Assembly: GCA_018656855.1 (NCBI GenBank)
Contig: JABHYP010000555.1
Coordinates: 1-6,767, forward strand
Direction of reading: 5' to 3'
DNA: 6,767 nucleotides
From: Candidatus Latescibacterota bacterium
Lineage (GTDB): Bacteria > Latescibacterota > Latescibacteria > Latescibacterales > Latescibacteraceae
The notes beneath the pieces were generated by a model. It saw only the letters and a list, made by a program, of their open reading frames with translations, was not told where the DNA came from and did not search any database. The translations under genes were made by a program, and so were the position numbers. Shown here piece by piece: positions 1-6,436 of the stretch (positions are counted from its first letter, which is position 1; every line of letters begins with the position of its first letter).

Positions 1-708
1 GTCGTCGTAGTTAATAACGCTCCATATATTTTTGAAGAAGCTCTGTTTCTCTATAATTGCAGTATCGATATTTCTGTGGATATCATTCTTAAATCTTTTC
101 AGTTCATTTCTTGAAATACTTTTGTTAGTAAATGTTCGAGTTGAAATGATGTCATCCAAAGCAGCTTGTACATCGTTGTTCAAAGCAGCATGACCAGCTT
201 CTGCACCATCATCACTTACATTGTCTTCCTCCATAAGAATACAAACTACTCCAATATATCCTGAAAATGTCAAAGGTCCCATGGAAGGTGGAACTGGAAT
301 AGGTTTCAGACTGGTTTGCCACTCTCCGATAACGGTAGGTATTGTGATATGAGTACCCTTTTTGGCATTAGATATATTTAGATTGCCATGACTTCCGGGG
401 ATAGTGTGTATGGTTGCAGTGCCTGATAATTTAAGGACATTCGAAAACGAAACAGTATCTCCATCGATTTTAAAAAAAACTCTCCATAAATATGGTTCAG
501 TTTTTCCAAACCCATCAATCGCTTCTCGGCAAAAAACTTCATCAAGTTTTATTTTAACATCTAAGGTTTGACGTTCCAAAGTATTTTCTTCCTTTTTTAT
601 AATGTTAATTAACTTGATACCATCTAATCCAGCATTCCCCATATAAAATTGCTGTGAAATTACATTTTTACTCAACCATCTTTTTGAATGAATTATATTA
701 TTATTCAT
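1..708 (-). CDS. Unrecognised protein, C-terminus cut by window edge
   Basis: Reading leftward from an ATG at 708, 236 codons stay open to base 1, so the C-terminus lies outside the window. I do not recognise the family. The product looks soluble: no signal peptide or membrane segment is evident. An N-terminal basic stretch is followed by a region that looks like a beta-rich domain (it contains EPYLWRVFFKIDGDTV and a GSHGNLN turn) with several prolines (PIPVPPSMGP), then a hydrophobic strand ending in an acidic MEEDNVSDDGAEAGH segment. The visible end is helical and charged. The start is uncertain. There is no Shine-Dalgarno sequence before ATG 708, an in-frame TTG lies at 720, and the frame is open back to a stop at 823-825 with amino-acid-like content but no ATG or GTG. 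The original gene may therefore have been longer. A TATAAA at 712-717 sits too close to the ATG for a normal leader. The long open frame makes a real gene likely; its function is unknown. Confidence 0.7.
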   Translation of the reverse strand, partial: MNNNIIHSKRWLSKNVISQQFYMGNAGLDGIKLINIIKKEENTLERQTLDVKIKLDEVFCREAIDGFGKTEPYLWRVFFKIDGDTVSFSNVLKLSGTATIHTIPGSHGNLNISNAKKGTHITIPTVIGEWQTSLKPIPVPPSMGPLTFSGYIGVVCILMEEDNVSDDGAEAGHAALNNDVQAALDDIISTRTFTNKSISRNELKRFKNDIHRNIDTAIIEKQSFFKNIWSVINYDD

Positions 709-822
709 CGTTTTATACAAGTATTTATTAACACCACAAGAATAGCTTAAACTAACATCACAAACATGGCCATTAAGGGATCTATCGTGGCTTATGGGAG
801 AGTTTAAGAGCTGATATGTGTC

Positions 823-1213
823 TTAAAGCGCACATCTTGAGGGGAAGAATGATTATATAATATGTGAAATTACTTGTTAATCTTTAAATGGAAATGTCGC
901 CCAACAATGTTAGCATCCATGAAAAACATGGAACAGAAATAACTCGCAAACGTTTAATATAATGGTATTATTATAATAATATTTTTATATATTCCTAATC
1001 TTCTTTAATACTATGGGTGTTATAGAAGTAGTTTTGTTCATACATAATGTTGAGGCCATGAGTGAGTATAAAACTTCATTATTATTATTTGAGCATTTTT
1101 CTGCTTCCAGTGCTACTCTTTGGCACCCATAGTATTATATTATTAATGCCTTTTACAATGATTGTCAATATTAAAGAATTTATTATAATTAGAATACGAT
1201 TATATGCACACAG
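823..1213. other. Intergenic stretch, no intact gene
   Basis: This is very AT-rich sequence with stops in all frames and no coding region I can support. It holds a perfect but low-complexity 16-bp AT palindrome at 966-981 (TATTATTATAATAATA) followed by a T-run, and the inverted-repeat element at 1006-1137. I see no tRNA, convincing terminator or promoter. A short reading frame near 835 on the minus strand (about 16 codons) has no ribosome binding site and is not called. Confidence 0.6.
1006..1137. repeat. 132-bp element with 14-bp inverted ends (MITE-like)
   Basis: The left end TAATACTATGGGTG (1006-1019) and the right end CACCCATAGTATTA (1124-1137) are exact reverse complements. Complementarity continues imperfectly inward for about a dozen bases (TTATAGAAGTAG against CTACTCTTTGG). 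The ends can be read as ATACTATGGGTG...CACCCATAGTAT bordered by TA on both sides, which would fit a TA-targeting (IS630/Tc1-like) non-autonomous element, but no second copy is present in the window. The interior has no open frame. It could instead be the footprint of a decayed insertion sequence or a long RNA hairpin. The inverted repeat is directly visible; its mobile nature is inference. Confidence 0.5.
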
Positions 1214-1451
1214 TTAACCATTAAGAGAACGAAACGAATAAATAACTACACCCCAAACTTCAAAGTTCATCCCGAATCTCTATTGGCTCGTATTCGTCAT
1301 TCTCAGGCACAAGAAACAAACTATCCCTGTCCATTTTAATCCTCTTCGCTGTAAATTCCCCATCTATCATGGCTACCACCACTGAGTTATTAGCCGGTTC
1401 AACAGCACGGTCTATAATCAGAATGTCACCTGAATGTATAGCGAGGCACAC
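1214..1451 (-). pseudogene. umuD: UmuD-like S24 peptidase, C-terminal remnant with frameshift
   Basis: The 63 codons from 1451 to 1260 encode the C-terminal half of a UmuD/LexA-type S24 self-cleaving protein: HSGDILIIDRAVEP, then VVVAMIDGEFTAKRIK, then LFLVPENDEYEPIEI. The lysine of FTAKR (residue 36) matches the catalytic lysine (K97 in E. coli UmuD). The catalytic Ser-Met segment is absent from this frame, and a TGA lies just two codons upstream of the GTG. In the neighbouring frame directly upstream the residues read D-Y-M where the family has D-S-M, suggesting a frameshift plus loss of the serine. After TGA (1260-1262) the missing tail continues in the other frame as FEVWGVVIYSFRSLNG and ends at TAA 1214-1216, matching the LDVFGVVIHVV end of E. 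coli UmuD. No ribosome binding site and no umuC are present. I read this as a dead remnant, not a gene. Confidence 0.75.
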
Positions 1452-1725
1452 ATGTAGTCAATAATAATTGTTACATCGGGAAACAGTATTGGATTAGATG
1501 CAATAGAAGAGATTGCTCAAATTTAAAGATTACCAGCTATACTATCACTATCATTCAGCAAGATGTTGCTTATAATAGACAATAAAATACTTGTATGAAG
1601 AAATTTGAAGTTGTAATATTCATTTATAAACAGAATTTATTAGGAATTATAACCATTAATGAATTTGATATGGGGAATACCGGATAATGTGTTTCAGATA
1701 GGTTATATAAGTCACCAGATGAAAT

Positions 1726-1845
1726 ATGGTGGTTATCTGTCAAGGCTTTGCCGAAAGCGAACTTGTCCTGACTTTGATTGACAAAAACCGACAACAAGTA
1801 AATCCGGTGTATAAGGATTATAGTTACTCATTAACTGTAAAATGA
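1726..1845 (+). CDS. Possible 39-residue ORF or gene fragment, unrecognised
   Basis: The frame runs from ATG 1726 to TGA 1843-1845, about 80 bases before the ThuA-like gene. The product begins MVVICQGFAESELVLTLIDK and ends in a tyrosine-rich segment (VYKDYSYSLTVK) that resembles the last strand of a beta-sandwich domain. There is no convincing ribosome binding site. In the frame one base away, the DNA just upstream also reads through (SDRLYKSPDEIWW), so this may be the frameshifted 3' end of a lost gene. I do not recognise it and consider chance nearly as likely. Confidence 0.2.
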   Translation: MVVICQGFAESELVLTLIDKNRQQVNPVYKDYSYSLTVK

Positions 1846-1912
1846 GAAATTATTGAGTAATCCTAATAATCGCAAGCACTCATTATCTGGAAGAACCGCC
1901 AATCATATTATT

Positions 1913-1918
1913 GAGGAG
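1913..1918 (+). promoter_or_regulatory. Ribosome binding site of the ThuA-like gene
   Basis: GAGGAG lies seven bases before ATG 1926. It is the strongest Shine-Dalgarno match near this gene and fixes the start, which also gives a complete Tat signal. Confidence 0.8.
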
Positions 1919-1925
1919 TTAAACC

Positions 1926-2711
1926 ATGAAAAAAAAGATAAAAATTAATCGGCGTTCCGCAATAAAGACCTTAGGAGCGCTCGGAATTGCAAATACGTTA
2001 GTTTCTGCAAAAGCTTTTGGGCAAAACCAGAAAGCCGATGCGTACGCTCTTATTGGAGCCAGCACTCCGGTTGAAGTAGTCAAAACTGCTCTTGATGAAA
2101 ATATTGTGAAAGGACTTGGTATTACCATTGATTATGATGGTGATCCTAAAGAGATGACAACACTTGACAGGTACAGACTGCTGATTACGCTTCATTATGG
2201 ACCATTTACACTAGAGCAAGAGAAAATGGTTCAGGCATTTATTCAAAGCGGTGGTGGTGCGTTGTTTCTGCATAACAGCACTGATATTGCACGAAGAGGA
2301 ACAGAAATTATTCGCGATATAATAGGCGGTTATTGGTTACGACATACTGACATACGGCCTTACAGAGTGAAGATAACGAACAGGAACCACCCCATAACAA
2401 AGGACGTGAATGATTTTGTGATAACAGGCGAGCATCACTATAATCAATATGATAAGGATCCCCGTAACACCTTCATGATCAATGAGTCAATAGACGGTTG
2501 GGCGTATAATAATATTGAAGGAGATAAACATTATGACTCGCAACTTGGGGATTTGGGTTTCGGCCCTTCAGGATGGTCCGGCTGGGCATACGATTATGGA
2601 AAAGGCCGAGTGTGCTTCATGGCTCCCGGTCATACACTTGATGTGCTAATGAATCCGGAATTTGTCAAACTGCAAAAGAACGCTGTTCGGTGGTGTCTGA
2701 AACAAATCTGA
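1926..2711 (+). CDS. Tat-exported ThuA-like domain protein
   Basis: This 261-residue protein has a twin-arginine signal at its start: basic MKKKIKINRRS, RR at residues 9-10, then a mildly hydrophobic stretch to about 28 and a likely A-x-A cleavage site near SAKAFG (27-32). It is therefore probably exported folded to the periplasm or a periplasm-like space. The mature part matches the ThuA-like (trehalose-utilisation, glutamine-amidotransferase-like) fold. The marks are a strand YRLLITLHYG (83-92), GGGALFLHNS (109-118), IGGYWLRH (133-140), NHPITKDVNDFVITGEHHY (154-172) and the terminal GKGRVCFMAPGHT...NPEF...AVRWCL (225-258). Members are usually linked to sugar metabolism, often beside dehydrogenases or sulfatases, but none is nearby and the biochemical role of most is unknown. 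Length is ordinary for a single-domain member. The gene stands alone, with decayed umuD tails on both sides. The domain assignment is fairly sure; the substrate is unknown. Confidence 0.8.
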   Translation: MKKKIKINRRSAIKTLGALGIANTLVSAKAFGQNQKADAYALIGASTPVEVVKTALDENIVKGLGITIDYDGDPKEMTTLDRYRLLITLHYGPFTLEQEKMVQAFIQSGGGALFLHNSTDIARRGTEIIRDIIGGYWLRHTDIRPYRVKITNRNHPITKDVNDFVITGEHHYNQYDKDPRNTFMINESIDGWAYNNIEGDKHYDSQLGDLGFGPSGWSGWAYDYGKGRVCFMAPGHTLDVLMNPEFVKLQKNAVRWCLKQI

Positions 2712-2744
2712 AATTATATTTACCGATCAGTTGCTTCGAGTGTT

Positions 2745-2873
2745 TCAAATAATTAGGATCTGATAAAAAAGGGATTGAATGGAATAAATAACCACCCCCC
2801 ATATCTTAAAGCTCATTTCATAAAGCATGTTTATATTTGTGGAAAAGTATTTAAAGTCCACCCTTTTCTCCAT
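2745..2873 (-). pseudogene. umuD: Second UmuD-like C-terminal remnant
   Basis: A 42-codon minus-strand frame (ATG 2873, TGA 2745-2747) contains EMSFKIWGVVIYSIQSL, the signature C-terminal strand of UmuD-type S24 proteins. It closely resembles the shifted tail FEVWGVVIYSFRSL of the remnant at 1214-1451, and the DNA is also alike (both carry GTTATTTATTC). Just upstream, another frame reads LNTFPQI, which resembles the E-N-x-x-F/Y-P-P-I segment that normally precedes this tail, so at least one frameshift separates the two parts. The self-cleavage domain, with its serine and lysine, is gone. There is no ribosome binding site. The 42-residue product is unlikely to be functional. The identification rests on a short motif and is less certain than for the first remnant. 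Confidence 0.5.
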
Positions 2874-3347
2874 AATTTTACTTTAGGAACGGAAAAATAT
2901 GATGATCCATTTTTTTTATTTACTTAATAATAAAACATTATTATACTAGTTATATTACGAATGTTATATAATTGTTTGTAATTGGCTCTATGTGCCATCT
3001 AAAATCACTTTTACAAAAGAAAATATGGGATTAATTTTTTTATATAAAAACACCACTAAACATATAGGATTTATATATATAATAACATTAAAACCATTGC
3101 TAACCTCAATTTCTAAGGTTACATTATTCTGATTCAGCTCACGAATTAACACCATATAGCAATTGTATGTTTAGAAATAATCGATGTGGGTATATAAACA
3201 GATAAAGTCAAAAGTTTTTTTTATTGTGAACAGTCGAAAAGAAAGATTACAAAACAGAAATCAGAGAAATTCCATGTATTTAACTTCATGAAATAATGAT
3301 AGTTTATATTCTTCATTTATTATATGAGAAAAAACTGGATAAAATAA
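2874..3347. other. AT-rich intergenic stretch before larE
   Basis: No coding frame, RNA gene or convincing terminator is visible here. The sequence is low-complexity A/T with a TATATATA run near 3072-3080. A small hairpin-capable repeat (TAACCT 3101-3106, AGGTTA 3116-3121, 9-base loop) is present but has only six pairs. No clear sigma70 promoter with good spacing was found for larE. Its leader ends in a weak, purine-rich Shine-Dalgarno region (ACTGGATAAAATAA) before ATG 3348. Confidence 0.5.
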
Positions 3348-4187
3348 ATGACTCCTGAATGTGCAAAAAAACTTAACAAACTGAAAAAAATTCTCAGAGA
3401 AACTGAAGGCTGTGCAATTGCCTTTTCAGGCGGAGTTGACAGTTCACTTTTGCTTACAGTTGCCGACGAGGTACTTGGAAACCGCTGTCTGGCTGTTATT
3501 GCTACCTCGTCTACCTACCCACAGCGTGAATATGAACAGGCGGTTGATTGGGCAAAGAATAATAATATTCCGCATGTGATTATTGCTTCAGAAGAGCTGG
3601 ATATCCCTGAGTTCAGTGCTAATCCCACGGATAGATGTTATTACTGCAAGAAAGAACTGTTTGCTAAAGTAAAAGAGCAGGCTGATAAATATGGATTGAA
3701 TTGTGTTGCCGACGGGAGTAACGCCGATGATGTGGGTGACTATCGTCCTGGTATGAATGCAGCCTGCGAGCTCGGTGTACTCAGTCCCCTGAAGGAAGCA
3801 TCTCTTACCAAGGAAGATATTCGTACTATCGCAAAAGAGGTTTATCATCTCCCTATGGCAGATAAACCGTCTATGGCATGTCTTGCTTCACGGTTCCCTT
3901 ATGGTTCGGCAATAACCGATGACAAGCTCAACCAGATTGAGAAAATCGAGCAATTTCTCCAACGGGAAGGATTCCGTATATACCGTGCCCGTCACCATGG
4001 AGAGATACTGCGGTTAGAACTCGGTAAGGAGGAGATGTTAGCTGTTATGAACAGTGACCTGCGCAAAAGAATTACAATGTTTGTAAAAGAGCTGGGATTC
4101 ATTTATGTAACACTTGATCTCGAAGGATACCGTACAGGCAGTATGAACGAAGGCCTATTAATAAAAAGTCAGGCTGAGAGGAATTGA
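3348..4187 (+). CDS. larE: LarE, ATP-dependent sulfur transferase
   Basis: LarE supplies sulfur for the nickel-pincer nucleotide cofactor of lactate racemase and related enzymes. It adenylylates a carboxylate of the pyridinium precursor made by LarB and transfers sulfur to it; LarC then inserts nickel. This 279-residue cytoplasmic protein has the usual family length. The PP-loop SGGVDSS is at 27-33, DRCYYCKKELF at 95-105, ADGSNADDVGDYRPG at 121-135, and the family block KPSMACLASRFPYG at 173-186. Cys178 in ACLASR matches the position of the sacrificial cysteine in Lactiplantibacillus LarE. Together with Cys97 and Cys100 it gives the three-cysteine arrangement proposed in some LarE proteins to hold a [4Fe-4S] cluster that carries the extra sulfur; cluster binding here is inference. 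No larA, larB or larC is in the window. It is followed by hdrC after a 55-base gap, so co-transcription is possible. Confidence 0.9.
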   Translation: MTPECAKKLNKLKKILRETEGCAIAFSGGVDSSLLLTVADEVLGNRCLAVIATSSTYPQREYEQAVDWAKNNNIPHVIIASEELDIPEFSANPTDRCYYCKKELFAKVKEQADKYGLNCVADGSNADDVGDYRPGMNAACELGVLSPLKEASLTKEDIRTIAKEVYHLPMADKPSMACLASRFPYGSAITDDKLNQIEKIEQFLQREGFRIYRARHHGEILRLELGKEEMLAVMNSDLRKRITMFVKELGFIYVTLDLEGYRTGSMNEGLLIKSQAERN

Positions 4188-4227
4188 TTAGGAATCTGGA
4201 CTAGTTAAGATTATTTTCCTATACCAT

Positions 4228-4233
4228 AAGGAG
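4228..4233 (+). promoter_or_regulatory. Ribosome binding site deciding the TTG start of hdrC
   Basis: AAGGAG lies nine bases before TTG 4243. No ATG or GTG stands at a suitable distance, so this strong site supports initiation at TTG. Confidence 0.75.
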
Positions 4234-4242
4234 ACGAAAAGG

Positions 4243-4746
4243 TTGAAGGCAGAAACTGAAATAAAAGAAAATCCATACCTGTGTTATCAGTGCGCCAAAT
4301 GCTCTGCCGGCTGCCCTGTTGCAGAGAAGATGGAAATACTGCCACACCAGATTATGCACTACTTGTCCATTGGTATGGAAGATCGTGTATTGAAAGCGAA
4401 CACTATTTGGATGTGTGCGGGTTGTTTTACCTGTTCAGTCCGCTGTCCAAATGATATAGATATCACTTCGGTTATGGATGACTTGCGTAAAAAATCGATA
4501 CAACAGGGAATCTCATGTCCTGTACCTGATGTTCTGACTTTTCACAACGCTTTTATCAAGGCTTTTGCGGGACGGGGGCGTGTGCATGAACTCCGAATGA
4601 TGACTGAATTTAATCTACGTACGGGAAATCCGTTCCATAACATAAAGCTTGCTCCGAAGATGCTTCTCAAAAAGCGCTTACACGTTTTACCCCCGAAAAG
4701 CCTGAAGGGGTTTAAAAGCTGGATGAAAAAAATATGGAAACATTAA
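4243..4746 (+). CDS. hdrC: HdrC-like iron-sulfur electron-transfer subunit
   Basis: This is a 167-residue small subunit of a heterodisulfide reductase-like complex. It carries two ferredoxin-type [4Fe-4S] motifs: CYQCAKCSAGCP (Cys 14, 17, 20, 24) and CAGCFTCSVRCP (Cys 58, 61, 64, 68), all eight ligands present. Between and after them comes the helical HdrC framework (ILPHQIMHYLSIGMEDRVL; DITSVMDDLRKKSI). The basic C-terminal tail (about 130-167) has no membrane span, so this is the soluble HdrC type and not HdrE-linked or DsrMK-like. Its role is to pass electrons between the flavin/iron-sulfur subunit HdrA and the catalytic-type subunit HdrB. The start is TTG with a good ribosome binding site. 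Its last 13 bases overlap hdrB, which implies translational coupling. In bacteria without coenzyme M the true substrate of such complexes is usually unknown. Confidence 0.9.
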   Translation: MKAETEIKENPYLCYQCAKCSAGCPVAEKMEILPHQIMHYLSIGMEDRVLKANTIWMCAGCFTCSVRCPNDIDITSVMDDLRKKSIQQGISCPVPDVLTFHNAFIKAFAGRGRVHELRMMTEFNLRTGNPFHNIKLAPKMLLKKRLHVLPPKSLKGFKSWMKKIWKH

Positions 4747-5615
4747 AGCTGAAAACGGCGATATATCCCGGCTGTTCGCTCGAAGGCACTGAGTCTGCCT
4801 ACGAGATTAGCTTGGTGAAAGTGCTTGATGCTCTCTGTATCGAACATAACACGCTTGACGACTGGAACTGCTGCGGCGCGACATCTGCTCACGCGCTCGA
4901 TCACTCGCTGTATCTGTCCCTGGCAATGCGTAACCTGGAACTGGCGGAATTGCAGGGACACAACGAAATACTTGCTCCATGCGCCGCATGTTATCACCGT
5001 CTGGCAAGTGCAAACTTTGAGCTTAATAAGGATGCTACTTTGTTGAAACAGCTTAATAAAGAAGCAGAATTAAATTACCAGGGGAAAGTAAAGGTACGGA
5101 ATGTTCTTGACTTCCTGGCTAACGTTCTTGGAACAAGTCAAATTGCTTCCCGTGTAGTAGAACCGCTTTCCGGCCTGAAAGTTGTGTGCTACTATGGATG
5201 CCTTAATACAAGGATTCCCCGTATGGAATCGTTCGATAATATGGAATATCCTACATCCATGGATCGTATTGTAGAAGCCCTCGGAGCGGAATCACTGGAC
5301 TGGTCATACAAGACAGAATGCTGCGGCGCCAGTTTGTTCGTATCCTCCGAATCAACTGCCACAAAGCTCGTTTCGAAGATACTGAAGGACGCGGTCGCTC
5401 GCGATGCAGACTGTATTATTATAGCATGCCCGATGTGCCATAACAATCTGGACACTTTGCAGAAAGATATACGATCCAGTTTCGGGATTTCAAAACTCAT
5501 ACCGATATTATTCATCACACAATTAATGGGTTTAGCATTTGGCATGTCAGAGTCTGAACTGAAACTTGATAACAGTTTTGTTCCTTATTCACTGCCGGAG
5601 CACAATAAACCATGA
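4734..5615 (+). CDS. hdrB: HdrB-like subunit with two CCG domains
   Basis: This 293-residue protein of normal HdrB length has two cysteine-rich CCG domains. The first has YPGC (Cys14), WNCCG (Cys 46-47) and APCAACY (Cys 83, 86). The second has CYYGC (Cys 152, 156), TECCG (Cys 196-197) and ACPMC (Cys 232, 235). In methanogen HdrB these sets hold two non-cubane [4Fe-4S] clusters that reduce a heterodisulfide; all key cysteines are present here, so the protein looks catalytically complete. The partner disulfide in this organism cannot be read from the sequence. ATG 4734 overlaps the end of hdrC and has no strong Shine-Dalgarno of its own, consistent with coupled translation. The DNA is visibly richer in G+C than the methyltransferase gene that follows. 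HdrB, HdrC and the HdrA start downstream should form one soluble cytoplasmic complex. Confidence 0.92.
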   Translation: METLKLKTAIYPGCSLEGTESAYEISLVKVLDALCIEHNTLDDWNCCGATSAHALDHSLYLSLAMRNLELAELQGHNEILAPCAACYHRLASANFELNKDATLLKQLNKEAELNYQGKVKVRNVLDFLANVLGTSQIASRVVEPLSGLKVVCYYGCLNTRIPRMESFDNMEYPTSMDRIVEALGAESLDWSYKTECCGASLFVSSESTATKLVSKILKDAVARDADCIIIACPMCHNNLDTLQKDIRSSFGISKLIPILFITQLMGLAFGMSESELKLDNSFVPYSLPEHNKP

Positions 5616-5633
5616 TTTGTTATGTGTAAGTTA

Positions 5634-5639
5634 AAAGGA
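5634..5639 (+). promoter_or_regulatory. Ribosome binding site choosing ATG 5646
   Basis: AAAGGA lies six bases before ATG 5646. It supports this start over the in-frame ATG at 5622, which lacks a site. Confidence 0.6.
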
Positions 5640-5645
5640 ACAGGT

Positions 5646-6281
5646 ATGGATAAAAAAGATAGAAAGAAACATTGGGAAAAAATATTTGAAATGAAAAAAC
5701 CCAATGAAGTCAGCTGGTATCAGGAAATACCCGAAACTTCATTAACATTTTTAAATAGCTTTAACCTTCCAAAAACTGCAAAAATAATAGATATAGGTGG
5801 TGGTGACAGCTTTTTTGTTGATAACCTTATTGAGTTAGGATATCAAAACATTACAGTTCTTGATATTTCAGAAAAAGCGCTTGAAAAAGCCAGAACCAGA
5901 CTTGGTGGGAAAGCAGAAAAGATTACATGGATTACTTCAGACGTGACAGAATTTCAGCCAGACACTCAATATGATTTCTGGCACGATAGAGTGACTTTCC
6001 ATTTTTTAACTGACGAAGATGACATAGAAAAATATATTACAATAATGAAAAGTTCCTTAAATAGTGAGGGCTATCTGGTAATTGGTACTTTTTCTGAAAA
6101 TGGACCAAAGAAATGTAGTGGACTTGAAATAAAACAGTATTCTGAAATGTCAATGTCTGCCAGACTAGAAAATTATTTTAAAAAGCTTAAATGCATAACT
6201 GTTGATCACAGGACACCATTTGACACTATCCAGAATTTTCTTTTTTGTAGTTTTAAACGGCTGAATCTAATATCCATTTGA
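5646..6281 (+). CDS. Class I SAM-dependent methyltransferase
   Basis: The chosen start gives 211 residues; an upstream in-frame ATG at 5622 would add eight poorly supported residues. The protein begins DKKDRKKHWEKIFEMKKPNEVSWYQ, a typical opening for a family of small bacterial methyltransferases. SAM-binding motif I is IIDIGGGDS (47-55), the acidic residue ending the second strand is Asp73 in TVLDIS, then come SDVTEF (98-103) and the family hallmark YDFWHDRVTFHFLTD (109-123), followed by GYLVIGTFSENGPKKCSG. No membrane segment or extra domain is present. The substrate is unknown; relatives are annotated vaguely as generic or protein/small-molecule methyltransferases. The gene lies 30 bases after hdrB and before hdrA, so it may be co-transcribed with them, but its DNA is much more AT-rich than hdrB or hdrA, which suggests separate origin and insertion. 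The methyltransferase call is secure; a link to Hdr function is not. Confidence 0.85.
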   Translation: MDKKDRKKHWEKIFEMKKPNEVSWYQEIPETSLTFLNSFNLPKTAKIIDIGGGDSFFVDNLIELGYQNITVLDISEKALEKARTRLGGKAEKITWITSDVTEFQPDTQYDFWHDRVTFHFLTDEDDIEKYITIMKSSLNSEGYLVIGTFSENGPKKCSGLEIKQYSEMSMSARLENYFKKLKCITVDHRTPFDTIQNFLFCSFKRLNLISI

Positions 6282-6436
6282 AAAAACATAATCATGCAGA
6301 TGTAGCTGACGCATAGTAATATTCATAGTTCAAACTTTTGTGTAACGCAAATTTTATCTGTAATCATTAGCAAGTTTTTCCTCTACTTTGCGAAGTTCAT
6401 TTGCGACGTTAAACAGGAAACCTCTTGAGAAAACAG
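6282..6436 (+). other. Gap between methyltransferase gene and hdrA, with TTTGCGA repeats
   Basis: No terminator is obvious after the methyltransferase. TTTGCGA occurs twice in direct orientation with a 13-base period (6387-6393 and 6400-6406). CGCAAAT at 6346-6352 is the exact inverse of ATTTGCG at 6399-6405. This could be a regulator-binding region or a loose stem ahead of hdrA; the motifs are short. No clear promoter with good spacing is seen. Confidence 0.3.

Larger units (their letters stand above)
1452..1925. other. Intergenic stretch upstream of the ThuA-like gene
   Basis: The first part probably carries the degraded 5' portion of the umuD remnant: minus-strand reading with ...NPILFPDVTIIIDYM up to about 1520. 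It is too decayed to delimit. A 39-codon plus-strand ORF sits at 1726-1845. A 7-bp inverted repeat (TTACTCA 1824-1830, TGAGTAA 1854-1860, 23-base spacer) lies between it and the ThuA-like gene and could be an operator, but it is short enough to be chance. A TTGACA at 1778-1783 has no -10 box at proper spacing, so I do not call a promoter. Confidence 0.5.

Noticed and set aside
966..981. 16-bp perfect AT palindrome as a terminator or origin
   Set aside because: It is simple repeated TAT/ATA sequence without a loop or GC pairs; low complexity explains it.
1778..1815. TTGACA (1778-1783) with TATAAG (1810-1815) as a promoter for the ThuA-like gene
   Set aside because: The spacer is 26 bases, far from the usual 16-18, and no better -10 box is present.
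1998..2195. Minus-strand frame inside the ThuA-like gene
   Set aside because: It is antisense to a well-supported gene and has no recognisable protein features or ribosome binding site.
3101..3121. Small stem-loop TAACCT/AGGTTA before larE
   Set aside because: It has only six base pairs with a nine-base loop and no T-run; in AT-rich DNA this is expected by chance.
4825..5046. Overlapping plus-strand 73-codon frame inside hdrB
   Set aside because: It reads across the essential CCG motif region in another frame and has tryptophan- and cysteine-heavy random composition.
5192..5545. 117-codon minus-strand frame opposite hdrB
   Set aside because: It is a shadow of hdrB, whose cysteine motifs are unmistakable; its own translation resembles no protein family.
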